Below are positions 10,901-18,483 of a DNA stretch of 22,581 nt, piece by piece. This stretch comes from Smittium mucronatum (lineage: Eukaryota; Kickxellomycota; Harpellomycetes; Harpellales; Legeriomycetaceae). Positions within the stretch are counted from its first letter, which is position 1, and every line of letters starts with the position of its first letter. Both the position numbers and the translations under genes were made by a program. The notes beneath the pieces are model-generated. The model ran no database searches. It saw nothing but the letters and a program-made list of their open reading frames with translations, and was not told the DNA's origin. The stretch is taken from positions 1 through 22,581 of the forward strand of contig LSSL01003662.1 of assembly GCA_001953115.1 (NCBI GenBank), read 5' to 3'.

Positions 10901-13900
10901 CTTATCCGTCCCTTGAGACTCTTTCAAAAGTACCACTGGATCGTATGCTACACTACCCGCAGCTCTGGTAGTTCTTAGCTTCCTCATCACATCGAATTGG
11001 TAATAGTTAAAGGCTTCATCTTCATTTGGGTGACGATACCACCTATGATCGTGATAGTATGTATCGGAATACAAAATGGGCTTGACTTCCATTGAAAGTC
11101 TAGGATCTAAACCAAATCCAGGACATACAAAAGATAATTGGTAAGGGAACATATTACTCAAGTCCTTCCCCAGATAATTTCGGTCAACCAAATACTTGTA
11201 GCTGACACCCTTATGATCAAACCCTTGCATGTTAAATACCTCGCCTCTAATCGCAATCAATGAATCATCGGCCTTGTCGTGCCCGCGAAGCTCAGGGACC
11301 GAGTAAACGTGCTGTTTAGGGCAAATTATCATACCAAGACCACCGATCCAAAATATCACAAAACAACAAAAGTAGAAAATCAACAGACATAAGGTCAACT
11401 TTTCTCTCCAGGCAATCTGTTGGTCTCTTCGCTTAGCTCCTGCAAAACTTTTAATTGCGAATGTCGGGATCAGGAAAGTGCAAAAGGAAACTATTTTAAG
11501 CCAAATGGTTCTTGAAGTGGTTTGTACTTTAGTCTTTGTTTCGTCAAACTCCTTTTCAGCTTCTTCATCTTTTTCGTCCTCATCCTCATCATCGTAAAAA
11601 TTATCCTTGTTTCCTCCCTTTTCATCATCATATTCGTCATCAGACTTGTTGAACTCGGAACCCTGCTCGTATCCAGCATCGTTTTTGGATGCATATCCTC
11701 TAGTAGAACCATTTTCAAATGTGTGGCTATCTTCAGCATCGATTTTTCTGAGAGGATCTTCCAACTGCTTCCAGCACCCAAAACTAATAAACACTTTAGT
11801 TAAGCCTATCGCCATTTCGGAATCATTGAGCTTCAATCCCGCTTTAACCTTGGTACAGTTTTCCCTGGGAGAGTTGAGACTATGGCCCGAGCCGACATAT
11901 TGAGAGACTAAATCTTCGTATCGCGACAAAAAGTCTTCGTGTACAATTGAGGCAGAGTATTCGACTCGTTTTCTTCTGACAACATCACCTAAACTGAATG
12001 CTTTGACTTGGGTTTTGACGTATTTTGTATTGAATGAGCGTGGCCTAGATCGTTCGTTTGGGTTTATGCACACAACAAACCAACTTAAGGTGCTATCTAA
12101 TGTAGAAACCAAATCGGTTACTTTCTGCTGCATCGCAGTGACCAAACAAGGTGCTGGTTCACTAGATTTCTTGTTGGTTTTTGAGAAAGATTTAGGTAGT
12201 GATGGCGCATCACTTGAGTTGAAGAGACCAGTAACAAAATTGTTCTTTGAACCCCGGTTGTATCTATCACCGACAAAGAGTTGTGAAAACTCATCATGTG
12301 AACCTTCGATATTGCTTTCGACAAATGAGTCTACAATGTACGATACTGGTCCCCAAAAGTGTTGAACAGTAAACAAGTTTAGATCATTTTTGCTATTTGC
12401 CGGGATGAAGAACTTGTTAGTCGATGTCGATTTAGAAAAAACTTGAATGAGTTTTGCAGAAGCTTCGCGACCAGAAGTATCGGGGTCAAAATCCTTATCT
12501 GACCGTTTTCCATTGCGCATTATTTGTGCCTGTCTATGCATAATAGGGAAAAGTCCACTTGGAGATTTGATAAAGAGATCAAGACATTCGGATCTATCAG
12601 AGTATTTAACAACAGGCACAGATGTTATTCCTTCAGAGGCATAATCTTCATTCGCAAAGATAAAGGTTTGATGAACCATAAAGTATCTGAATCGCTCGTT
12701 GATATAATTGAAGACTAGACCAAAGAAACCAACCTTTTTACTGTCACAATAACCGGGAATATCGACCAACCCAACGAGGTTGTGCTTTTCAGAACCTTCA
12801 ACATTTAGCTGCTGGTTTATTGTTTCAATCAACCAGCTGAATAGTCTACTGTAAATAACGCGAGCTAGCTCGTCACGCCTATCAATAGCGGCCTCTACAT
12901 CGAGTATGACTTCAACTCGCTGTTTCCCCATGACTCGGTTCCTATTTGTCAAGGTTTCCTGTAATGCTCCAGGATCAACACCAAGATGCGAGACCACATC
13001 ATCAAGACCAACAGCAACGAGCTCCTGGCGGTAAGAACTGTTGTTCTGTTTGAAATGGACATTTCCTAGACATAAAATACCAGCAATGACTTTGAACACC
13101 GACTTCCTGACTTTAGCACCGATACTGACGACTTTCATGGCATTCAAGAGCATCTGAAAATTCTCAATATCTGCGGGTTTCGGACTAGCGTCAGTATCAT
13201 ACTTGTTCAAGTAAGAGTATGAGGATCCACCGCCTAAAGATATCCCGATTTGATCAGACAGCTCACCGACACCATTAGCGAGGTAATGAAAGATATGGAA
13301 ATTGCTCTCCCCCTTGCTGATTTTAGCTACTCGAGCAGTTTCTAGCATGTACGGCACATACATGGATCCGATAAGGTCGCCAGTTTCATTAAACTGTAGT
13401 TCCTGGTAGATCGCAGCGCGGGTCGCGTTCTTAGACAAGACTTTAGCGTTTGCAAACGATTCAATAACGAAATCAGCAGCGGTTATCGTATCGTAGGTAA
13501 GTTTTGCTCGGGGAGACGGTTTCAGCATCGAAAAGAACCCAGCAGCGAGCCGTTTCGTCTCCGTTTTGCCGCTCCCGGCGGCACCTAGGAACAAAATCGA
13601 CTGGTCAATTTCGGTCTGACGCATGTACAGATATGCGTTCGAAACCACCTTGAATATATGTGGGTCCATCTTCTTCTTTGATTTCGTGCTGGTTGAGCGG
13701 AAGTCATCGATGTACGATTTACTCGTTTCGCCTTCCAGATCGTTGATATCCAGATCTTCGTATGGATTCACAGCTACTAGGATCCGGGGTCCAATTTCTG
13801 TGTACGGTGATGGGTTCGTGGATGAATCGTACCTCTCACTAATTGCTTTGATTACATCATCGTCACTTGCCGCACCGGCCCGATTGGACCTGCACAAATC

Positions 13901-13933
13901 GGAAGAATCGTCCTTGTTGCTTAGTTTAACCAT
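7949..13933 (-). CDS. Class V-type chitin synthase with N-terminal myosin motor domain
   Basis: A single-exon protein of 1994 residues starting at the ATG at 13933. Domain order: myosin motor-like region (about 40-740) with P-loop GAAGSGKT (117-124); acidic low-complexity linker (about 764-798); two membrane segments (about 812-828 and 845-870); a cytochrome b5-like region after CPKQHVYSVPELRGHD; another membrane segment (about 1116-1143); the chitin synthase catalytic domain with DAD (1326-1328), EDRYL (1439-1443) and QRRRW (1478-1482); three membrane segments (about 1507-1595); a Gln/Met-rich linker; and a DEK_C domain (about 1930-1994). Family knowledge: these enzymes polymerise UDP-GlcNAc into chitin at the plasma membrane of growing tips and septa, the motor helping delivery or retention. 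The DEK_C tail and P-loop separate class V from the shorter-motor class. Switch I and II are unusual: around 166-176 reads LSKNATRAAIY and 391-395 reads DIPGY, against the usual NxNSSRFG and DIxGFE. Its stop faces the neighbouring gene's stop 41 bases away. Confidence 0.96.
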   Translation of the reverse strand: MVKLSNKDDSSDLCRSNRAGAASDDDVIKAISERYDSSTNPSPYTEIGPRILVAVNPYEDLDINDLEGETSKSYIDDFRSTSTKSKKKMDPHIFKVVSNAYLYMRQTEIDQSILFLGAAGSGKTETKRLAAGFFSMLKPSPRAKLTYDTITAADFVIESFANAKVLSKNATRAAIYQELQFNETGDLIGSMYVPYMLETARVAKISKGESNFHIFHYLANGVGELSDQIGISLGGGSSYSYLNKYDTDASPKPADIENFQMLLNAMKVVSIGAKVRKSVFKVIAGILCLGNVHFKQNNSSYRQELVAVGLDDVVSHLGVDPGALQETLTNRNRVMGKQRVEVILDVEAAIDRRDELARVIYSRLFSWLIETINQQLNVEGSEKHNLVGLVDIPGYCDSKKVGFFGLVFNYINERFRYFMVHQTFIFANEDYASEGITSVPVVKYSDRSECLDLFIKSPSGLFPIMHRQAQIMRNGKRSDKDFDPDTSGREASAKLIQVFSKSTSTNKFFIPANSKNDLNLFTVQHFWGPVSYIVDSFVESNIEGSHDEFSQLFVGDRYNRGSKNNFVTGLFNSSDAPSLPKSFSKTNKKSSEPAPCLVTAMQQKVTDLVSTLDSTLSWFVVCINPNERSRPRSFNTKYVKTQVKAFSLGDVVRRKRVEYSASIVHEDFLSRYEDLVSQYVGSGHSLNSPRENCTKVKAGLKLNDSEMAIGLTKVFISFGCWKQLEDPLRKIDAEDSHTFENGSTRGYASKNDAGYEQGSEFNKSDDEYDDEKGGNKDNFYDDEDEDEKDEEAEKEFDETKTKVQTTSRTIWLKIVSFCTFLIPTFAIKSFAGAKRRDQQIAWREKLTLCLLIFYFCCFVIFWIGGLGMIICPKQHVYSVPELRGHDKADDSLIAIRGEVFNMQGFDHKGVSYKYLVDRNYLGKDLSNMFPYQLSFVCPGFGLDPRLSMEVKPILYSDTYYHDHRWYRHPNEDEAFNYYQFDVMRKLRTTRAAGSVAYDPVVLLKESQGTDKNSPSKSRYRSIIRGEIFDLSDYINSGGVPYVITPDGISNDTVTVDTRSFLSNDIKVLFESNPGKDVTKQWERFEGLDPSNAKKHYQCLRGAFYIGKVDLRKSLRCYVANYMLLSGSIFIVAMILAKFLASIRFGTAHEPELLNMFVVCNIPCYTEGEESLKGTIDSISRLRYDDKRKLLFIICDGMIMGSGNDRPTPRIVLDILGVDPNEDSEALSYIALGEGMKQHNMAKVYSGLYEVSGHVVPYIVVAKCGAPSERSKPGNRGKRDSQILLMRFFNKVHFNTAMTPLELEIFHQIKNVIGVNPSFYEYMLMVDADTFVLPDSLNRLVSGMQNDARIMGICGETRLANSKGSWTTMMQVYEYFIAHFLSKAFESLFGTVTCLPGCFCMYRIRAPDGSPLLISDNVVNDYSTNSADTLHKKNLLYLGEDRYLTTLMLKHFSLYKTKFVADAKCETNAPESYRVLLSQRRRWINSTVHNLFELMFLPNMCGFCCFSMRFVVFIDLISTIIMPATLAYLGILLYQLLSADSNTSYLSLYLLVAIYAMQALVFIIHKQWQHIGWMIIYLMAIPLFSFVIPVYAFWHFDDFSWGNTRVVVGESGKKFVISANETEKFDPSTIPMRKWSDYEKDLIADIGPNPREESGSGTSLGHHSQPRTGSAVGNVPRTISRLMGPGSVVDSVYDDDGYGKSDGGNFLYGQKQGNDIYHGPNNNSMLVGNEMLVRNSLIGNEGMRPMTPVEIDAMNEMHAHQMQMQMQMQQQQQFQQQQQQQQQQQQQQILLQQMNMRPQSGMNFNQQAQQDPQNMRNSILMQQQSSQTMPRQMLRKSYQNYLVGNGSAVMSGTGQSQYGTVGMGQVDSMNRQLTPDPFNNSFAAMNQENYNRSQTISGNEQFMAEQRNQSFQNMNAEEPSNIPVSSKNTQDTDEFTIKLRAAVSQVLSSCDLATVSKKDVRNQTANILGIGKEEVKRNKELFNRLIMEELVKKGI
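8573..8656 (-). repeat. CAG/CAA and CAG-ATG repeat encoding a Gln/Met-rich tract in the chitin synthase
   Basis: 28 codons (residues 1760-1787) encode four Gln-Met pairs, five Gln, one Phe and fourteen Gln. Mixed CAG and CAA codons interrupt the pure triplet run, which would limit slippage. The tract sits in the presumably cytoplasmic linker between the last membrane segments and the DEK_C domain, in a wider Gln/Asn/Met/Ser-rich disordered region. Confidence 0.9.
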
Positions 13934-14829
13934 TATATTGTATGTTTCGTGTTAAAATATAATTGTTATTCCAACCTTATAAACTAAAAAAATAAAAGGA
14001 GAGAGAGAGATAGGCGGATTATTAGTAAATTTATAATTATAGTGACGAAATTTTTGCTTATAGTCTCTTAAAAAATAGAGTCCCAACCAAATATTTGTAA
14101 GGAATATTAAGGTGAAAGAGATTATCGAATTAGTTGAATTTTATTTTAAAGAAATACCCGTGCTTGGGTAATATCTACGATCCCTCTATAGAGTTTTTTT
14201 TAAAAAAAAGAAAGGTCAAAGTGAGATTAGGGAGGAAAAATTTGTATTAGAATTTAAACGGGGTATCAAGAAGGTTCTATAGCATTGTTTTTATGACTTT
14301 AAGGGTCAGATGAACAACCTCTAGTTTTTTGTTGTTTTTTTTTGCTTTTTTTCAAACCCATTTTTAAGAACACGTTTTTTGGGAAGGAGAGCAGGGGAAG
14401 AGGGGATAGTGGGGAGGAGGGGATGTAGGTGGTGGCGAAGACCAGGAAGAATGTGGGTGGTAACAGATTCTGCCAGCACGTCCACACATTCCATACCATC
14501 CGTATATTTACATTAACAAAAGGAGTCAATAATCGGTATTGTAAACTGATCAAATAAAAATGATCTATTGGATACAATCAGTAAAGGGGAGGGAAGAATA
14601 CAGGTGTTCGGTAAACAATCTAAACGACCTGCCAATTGTGGAGAATATAGCCACCAACAATCGGAGATAATTCAAATGCTTTATTGATTCTTAATGCTCT
14701 TTAAGAACAAACACCATCCCTCTTTGTTCATTTCTTTCATTTTTGCTGCTAGGAATGTATCAAGAATGCGTGAGGTTTAGGGAGAGGGAAGACGAGTGTG
14801 GTGGAGGGCTGGCGGAAACTCGGTATTGG

Positions 14830-14881
<52 letters not shown>

Positions 14882-16423
14882 GCCAAAGGCATTACTTCAT
14901 TCCTGCCCACCTTCCGCCCTCACATTCTTTTCCTTTTATCTGCCAAAACCTTCTTTTTGTTTGATTGATTTTTTTTTTGACCAGTCGAGCACCTTGTTAA
15001 TCAGAGTAGATTGTTTTGCTATCGAATCTATTGGTAAATATTATCATCACTAGATAACCGATAGCGGGTAAATGCCAGCAAATAGTGCTAACGACGTGGT
15101 TGATCCTTTAACTCTTTCCTGGAAGAAGTAAAGATTTATTGCATAGAAGTGTTTCTAATCTTATTCAAGTTGGAAATTATTGTAAAAATGTATGGCCGGA
15201 CAAGTAAATGGAGTTCGTTTTTCTTTCTTTAAATGGTGATAACAATAGAGTAGAGCTTTTCAACCCCTTAAATTTGAAATTGGCATATTGGGTGTATTGT
15301 TCGCGGAATCCTTTCGCTACTCCCCAACTTTATTACATTTAAATTGTTGCTATTACACAGTTTTTTATCATCTCTTCCGACCGGTTGGGCAGGCTGTAAT
15401 AGTACTAGTATTAAGTTAGAATCAAATAAAACTTGTTTTGAATATATTGCATCTCTCCCGCGCCATCCCTTAGTTGCTACTTATAAGGAATATACCATTT
15501 TCTTAATTAGTTCTCGTCTAGAACGATATTGGTTAGATCACATCTCACCCTATTCATAAACTATGAATTCTTGTGAATATATATAAGTTATAAAACAATT
15601 CTTTGGTTATAAGGTTAGAGTTATTTTGATATCATAAATTCTAAATAAATAATACTTCAACAACGAAATTTGTTTTTAATTCTCACTGAAATTATTTTCA
15701 TTTGGATTGATATGAAAATAAGAATAATTCTGTGTCCCTGTGATTATTTCTTACTAAATTTTCAGAAGGTTAATGTAGTAAATATTTGGCACTAATTCAA
15801 CATCACAAAACTTTTTGCCGTGTATGACAAGATCCATGTGAAAGACATCTATTTGGTTTAACTTATACCTAATTTGTTACATATTTAAATCATTTTCTTT
15901 CATCTAAACGATGAAATAAACTTAATGTGCACAACATAACTTTTTGGAGATGTCACCTGTTGGGGTTGAGGAAGGTCATATCAGCAGTAGTTCTTGCTTT
16001 TTTTTCAAAAAGAAATAAATAAACTTTTATTAATTTTCATGTTACTAACAATATTATCCAAATAAGCTAGCTGTAAAGATATTTTCTTTACAAAATATCA
16101 ACTATTTCTTTTCAAAAATCGATTAAAATATGTATCTCGCTCCATAAATTCATAAATTATAAAAAGTAATTTCACCTAATAAACCCATTCCCCAACAGTC
16201 TAAATAAACCACAAAAAAATTATAAGGGGGGATGAAAAAGTTTTCGTTCCTGAATGATCTAAACCTAATTTCAGATATCTCACGCAAAGAAAACTAGTCT
16301 TCTAATCTTAGATTAAAGTACATGAAATGTAATTAGAAGAAAAAACGATTCAAAATCTATTTTTTTTATCGTTTTTTTTTGTATTAAACCCGAAATCTCT
16401 CAGTATTATTGAACAACGCAAAA
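13934..16423. other. Gene-poor intergenic region with chitin synthase upstream sequence
   Basis: The first few hundred bases are the presumed chitin synthase 5' region; on its sense strand a CT-rich run (complement of GAGAGAGA near 13998-14009) precedes a T-rich stretch. A purine-rich block occurs at about 14380-14430 and an (ATT)n microsatellite at 14830-14880. An open frame at 15344-15559 (71 codons, first ATG-less, ending in SPYS) is not recognised and has no supported neighbours. From about 15580 to 16420 the DNA is AT-rich with stops in all frames. No gene is supported here. Confidence 0.5.
14830..14880 (+). repeat. (ATT)n trinucleotide microsatellite
   Basis: About 17 perfect ATT/TTA units form an uninterrupted 51-base run. 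Open frames across it read poly-Ile or poly-Tyr and are artefacts of the repeat. It is non-coding and likely length-polymorphic. Confidence 0.97.
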
Positions 16424-16907
16424 TCAACTTGAGAAATGACCAAGCAATTCCTCTCTATTCCATGTAAACAGTAAATGAGATTGAATTTAATTAAGAGATA
16501 AAAAAGAAAAGCAAGTAAATGCTTAAATAAATAAATAAATCAAAAAAGAAAAATAAGGTTTTAATGAAATCTTCTCTTATGGTAGAGGAGTGATAAACTT
16601 ACATTTTAGTATCCAAGGCAGCTTTCTCAGTCTTCAAGAGCTCTTTTTGTACATTAATAGGCAAATGAATACCAGGCAAATTTGAAATTTCAGTTTGCAA
16701 TTTCTGGATCTTCTCAGCCCATCCTGCCATCTAGTCAACATTTTTCTTTCAATTAAAAATAAACGTGTTATTATGTATATATGTGATGGTTACTAGATCG
16801 TTCAGCTGAGTCCATCGATCCTCCTCGGTTTCGCATAGAGCCAATATCGAAACCACATCCTCGAGAATCGATAATTCGGCTAAATTTTCCTTTTTAAATT
16901 CCGCCAT
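16424..16907 (-). CDS. MED9: Small Mediator subunit 9-like protein (three exons)
   Basis: Exons 16907-16794, 16730-16603 and 16454-16424 join in frame to encode 90 residues. Intron 1 is 63 bases (donor GTAACC, acceptor ACTAG) and intron 2 is 148 bases (donor GTAAGT, acceptor AATAG). The product starts MAEFKKENLAELSILEDVVS, a short hydrophobic helix. It continues with a heptad-like second helix (WAEKIQKLQTEISNLPGIHL) and a final helix ending IEELLGHFSS. The central ISNLPGIHLP..VQKELL fits the MED9/Cse2 pattern of a helix, LPGI, then a Gln/Glu-rich helix. In the family, MED9 is a small middle-module Mediator subunit contacting MED4/MED7 and supporting RNA polymerase II transcription. Homology is from remembered family pattern and the protein is short, so the name is tentative; the gene structure itself is firmer. 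The start is the first ATG, with a 12-base palindrome abutting it upstream. Confidence 0.65.
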
Positions 16908-16972
16908 ACTTGATCAAGTCTCCTGCTAAACGAAATGCTTACGATATCTTCTAATTTAGAAATAAAGCCCAA

Positions 16973-16981
16973 TCTATATAA
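16973..16981 (-). promoter_or_regulatory. TATA-like element upstream of the MED9-like gene
   Basis: On the gene's sense strand TTATATAG precedes GATTGGGC (an inverted CCAAT), about 70 bases upstream of the ATG. Position and motif suit a core promoter, but the region is AT-rich and the match may be accidental. Confidence 0.3.
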
Positions 16982-17107
16982 TTTTTCCCTCCCACTTCCC
17001 TAAAATTACCCTCTAGCTCCAATTTGCCCATTTCATTCTACTCTATTAGAACTCGACTAAATTAAAGGCCCTCATCGAAATAACCATCAACGATTTGCCA
17101 ATTTAAT

Positions 17108-17600
17108 TCACAAAACATTACTTTTATTGGACTAATTTTAATCATTCTTCCAGTAAAACTACCCAACCAGCCGATTATATATACCCACAGCCTATTAAAT
17201 GCATTGGCTGCTGAGAAAGCTAAAAACATCCCTAGTGTTTTTTTCTCAACAGAGGATGACCATCTCGAAACAGGAGGAAACGATCGTTTAGCACAGCTGA
17301 GACATAGTCTATTGCATAAGTCCAGCGTTCGACAGTCAGACGGATCTCAGCGTCTAACAGCATTTTGTAGGAAAGCCATGTCGATCAATCCCACGTTTGG
17401 TTAGGAGCCTAATTTTATTAATCCTGTTAGAAACATCTCTGACCAGGAGCTCAGTAGCTTCAATGAACTATTGTTCATTGACAAAGAGCTTAATTCTTGA
17501 CCGCAAGTAACCTCAGTCATACACCTACTTGAAGCAATGCCAGGGGGGGGGGTCTTTCGGTTGGTAGATTGAACCCTTTTCCCGTAGGTACGCAGCTGGT
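17108..17600 (+). pseudogene. Decayed protein-coding remnant of unknown origin
   Basis: One plus-strand frame reads as ordinary protein for about 100 codons up to a TAG at 17402-17404; its longest piece starts after LLNALAAEKAKNIPSVFF and holds Asp/Glu-, Arg- and Ser-rich segments. The same frame resumes after this stop (EPNFINPVRNISDQELSSFN), stops again near 17500 and continues briefly (PQVTSVIHLLEA) before a G run. Amino-acid usage is balanced and GC is higher than in flanking DNA, so I infer a gene or retroelement piece inactivated by nonsense changes. I recognise no domain. An exon of a spliced gene is an alternative, but no splice pair removing the stops was evident. Confidence 0.4.
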
Positions 17601-18043
17601 AGTCCGGCAGAGGAGCTTATTGTAGTTAGGATAGTATTCTTTTCTATACTTCTTTTTCTTTTTTTCATATTTTTTAAAATAGTTTTTAATGATATTATCT
17701 TTAAATAAAATTCCGATACACAACAAAAAAAATTCTGGTAATAATAATACCAATCCGATTTCAATGCTTATTCCACTGATCTATTATAATTCTCCATTTT
17801 CAAATTTCAATTTTTTACTGTTATCGCGGTTAACTAAATTATTATAATTGTTTTTTCCACGAAGTCATTAAACGTGTGACATATATAGGATCTGTGTGAT
17901 AAAACCTCGGTAAAGTCGGTGAAGAAATAGAAAACTCTGATATCCCAAGTGCTGAAAGCTTCCTCTACATGTCCACTGGGCGCATATCTAGGTTTTATGA
18001 GGCTCATATATACCTTCTATCCATTTATTTGCTCCCTAAATTG

Positions 18044-18110
18044 CTTGAGTAGACTGAATGCCTAAATACACATGAATCTGTAAATTAAAATAAATTTCAA
18101 TCTACTCAAG
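18044..18110. repeat. Imperfect inverted repeat, 15-base arms
   Basis: CTTGAGTAGACTGAA (18044-18058) and TTCAATCTACTCAAG (18096-18110) are reverse complements except for one base, separated by 37 bases. No gene overlaps it. It could be chance, a small decayed element end, or a structured transcript. Confidence 0.6.
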
Positions 18111-18483
18111 TCCGCTTGGGAACTGCTATTCGATCAGAGATATATCCTCTAATAGTATTCAGAAAAACTCGAAGTTGAAAAAATGAGTATTGATACCTCT
18201 GATCTATTTTTCTTATGAAAATCCTCTATACATTGGGGCATCTCACCTACCTGAAAGATCACACCTTCTCTTTGCTTTTAATTTTATCTACCTCACTGAT
18301 TTAAATTTGCCTCCACGTTAAAAATCATTCCTGATTTGATTAATGTTATCCTGAAAAATTTATTGATCTTTTTCTTGTTTCTCAATGTAAAGATACATAT
18401 TTGTAATCCCATTATCAAGTATTACCTCTGTTCGCTCCATTTAAAATATTAAATTATAATGATACATGCTAAACTTTTTAATA

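Larger units (their letters stand above)
16908..18483. other. Intergenic region upstream of the MED9-like gene, with a coding remnant
   Basis: After the short MED9 upstream region come a decayed coding stretch (about 17100-17600, separate entry), a G9 run near 17543-17552, and AT-rich DNA. Near 17860-18250 the base composition is more balanced, but every frame has several stops. An imperfect inverted repeat lies at 18044-18058 and 18096-18110. No intact gene is supported. Confidence 0.5.

Noticed and set aside
14743..15053. Poly-Ile and poly-Tyr frames across the microsatellite
   Set aside because: Produced by the (ATT)n repeat; no protein-like flanks.
15344..15559. 71-codon plus-strand frame (possible small gene)
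   Set aside because: No recognisable motif, in AT-rich spacer without promoter or splice partners; kept only as a note in the intergenic entry.
17530..17620. Possible tRNA on the minus strand (GGGTTCAATC resembles a T-loop)
   Set aside because: The five-base T-stem does not pair, and there is no acceptor or D-arm at the right spacing.
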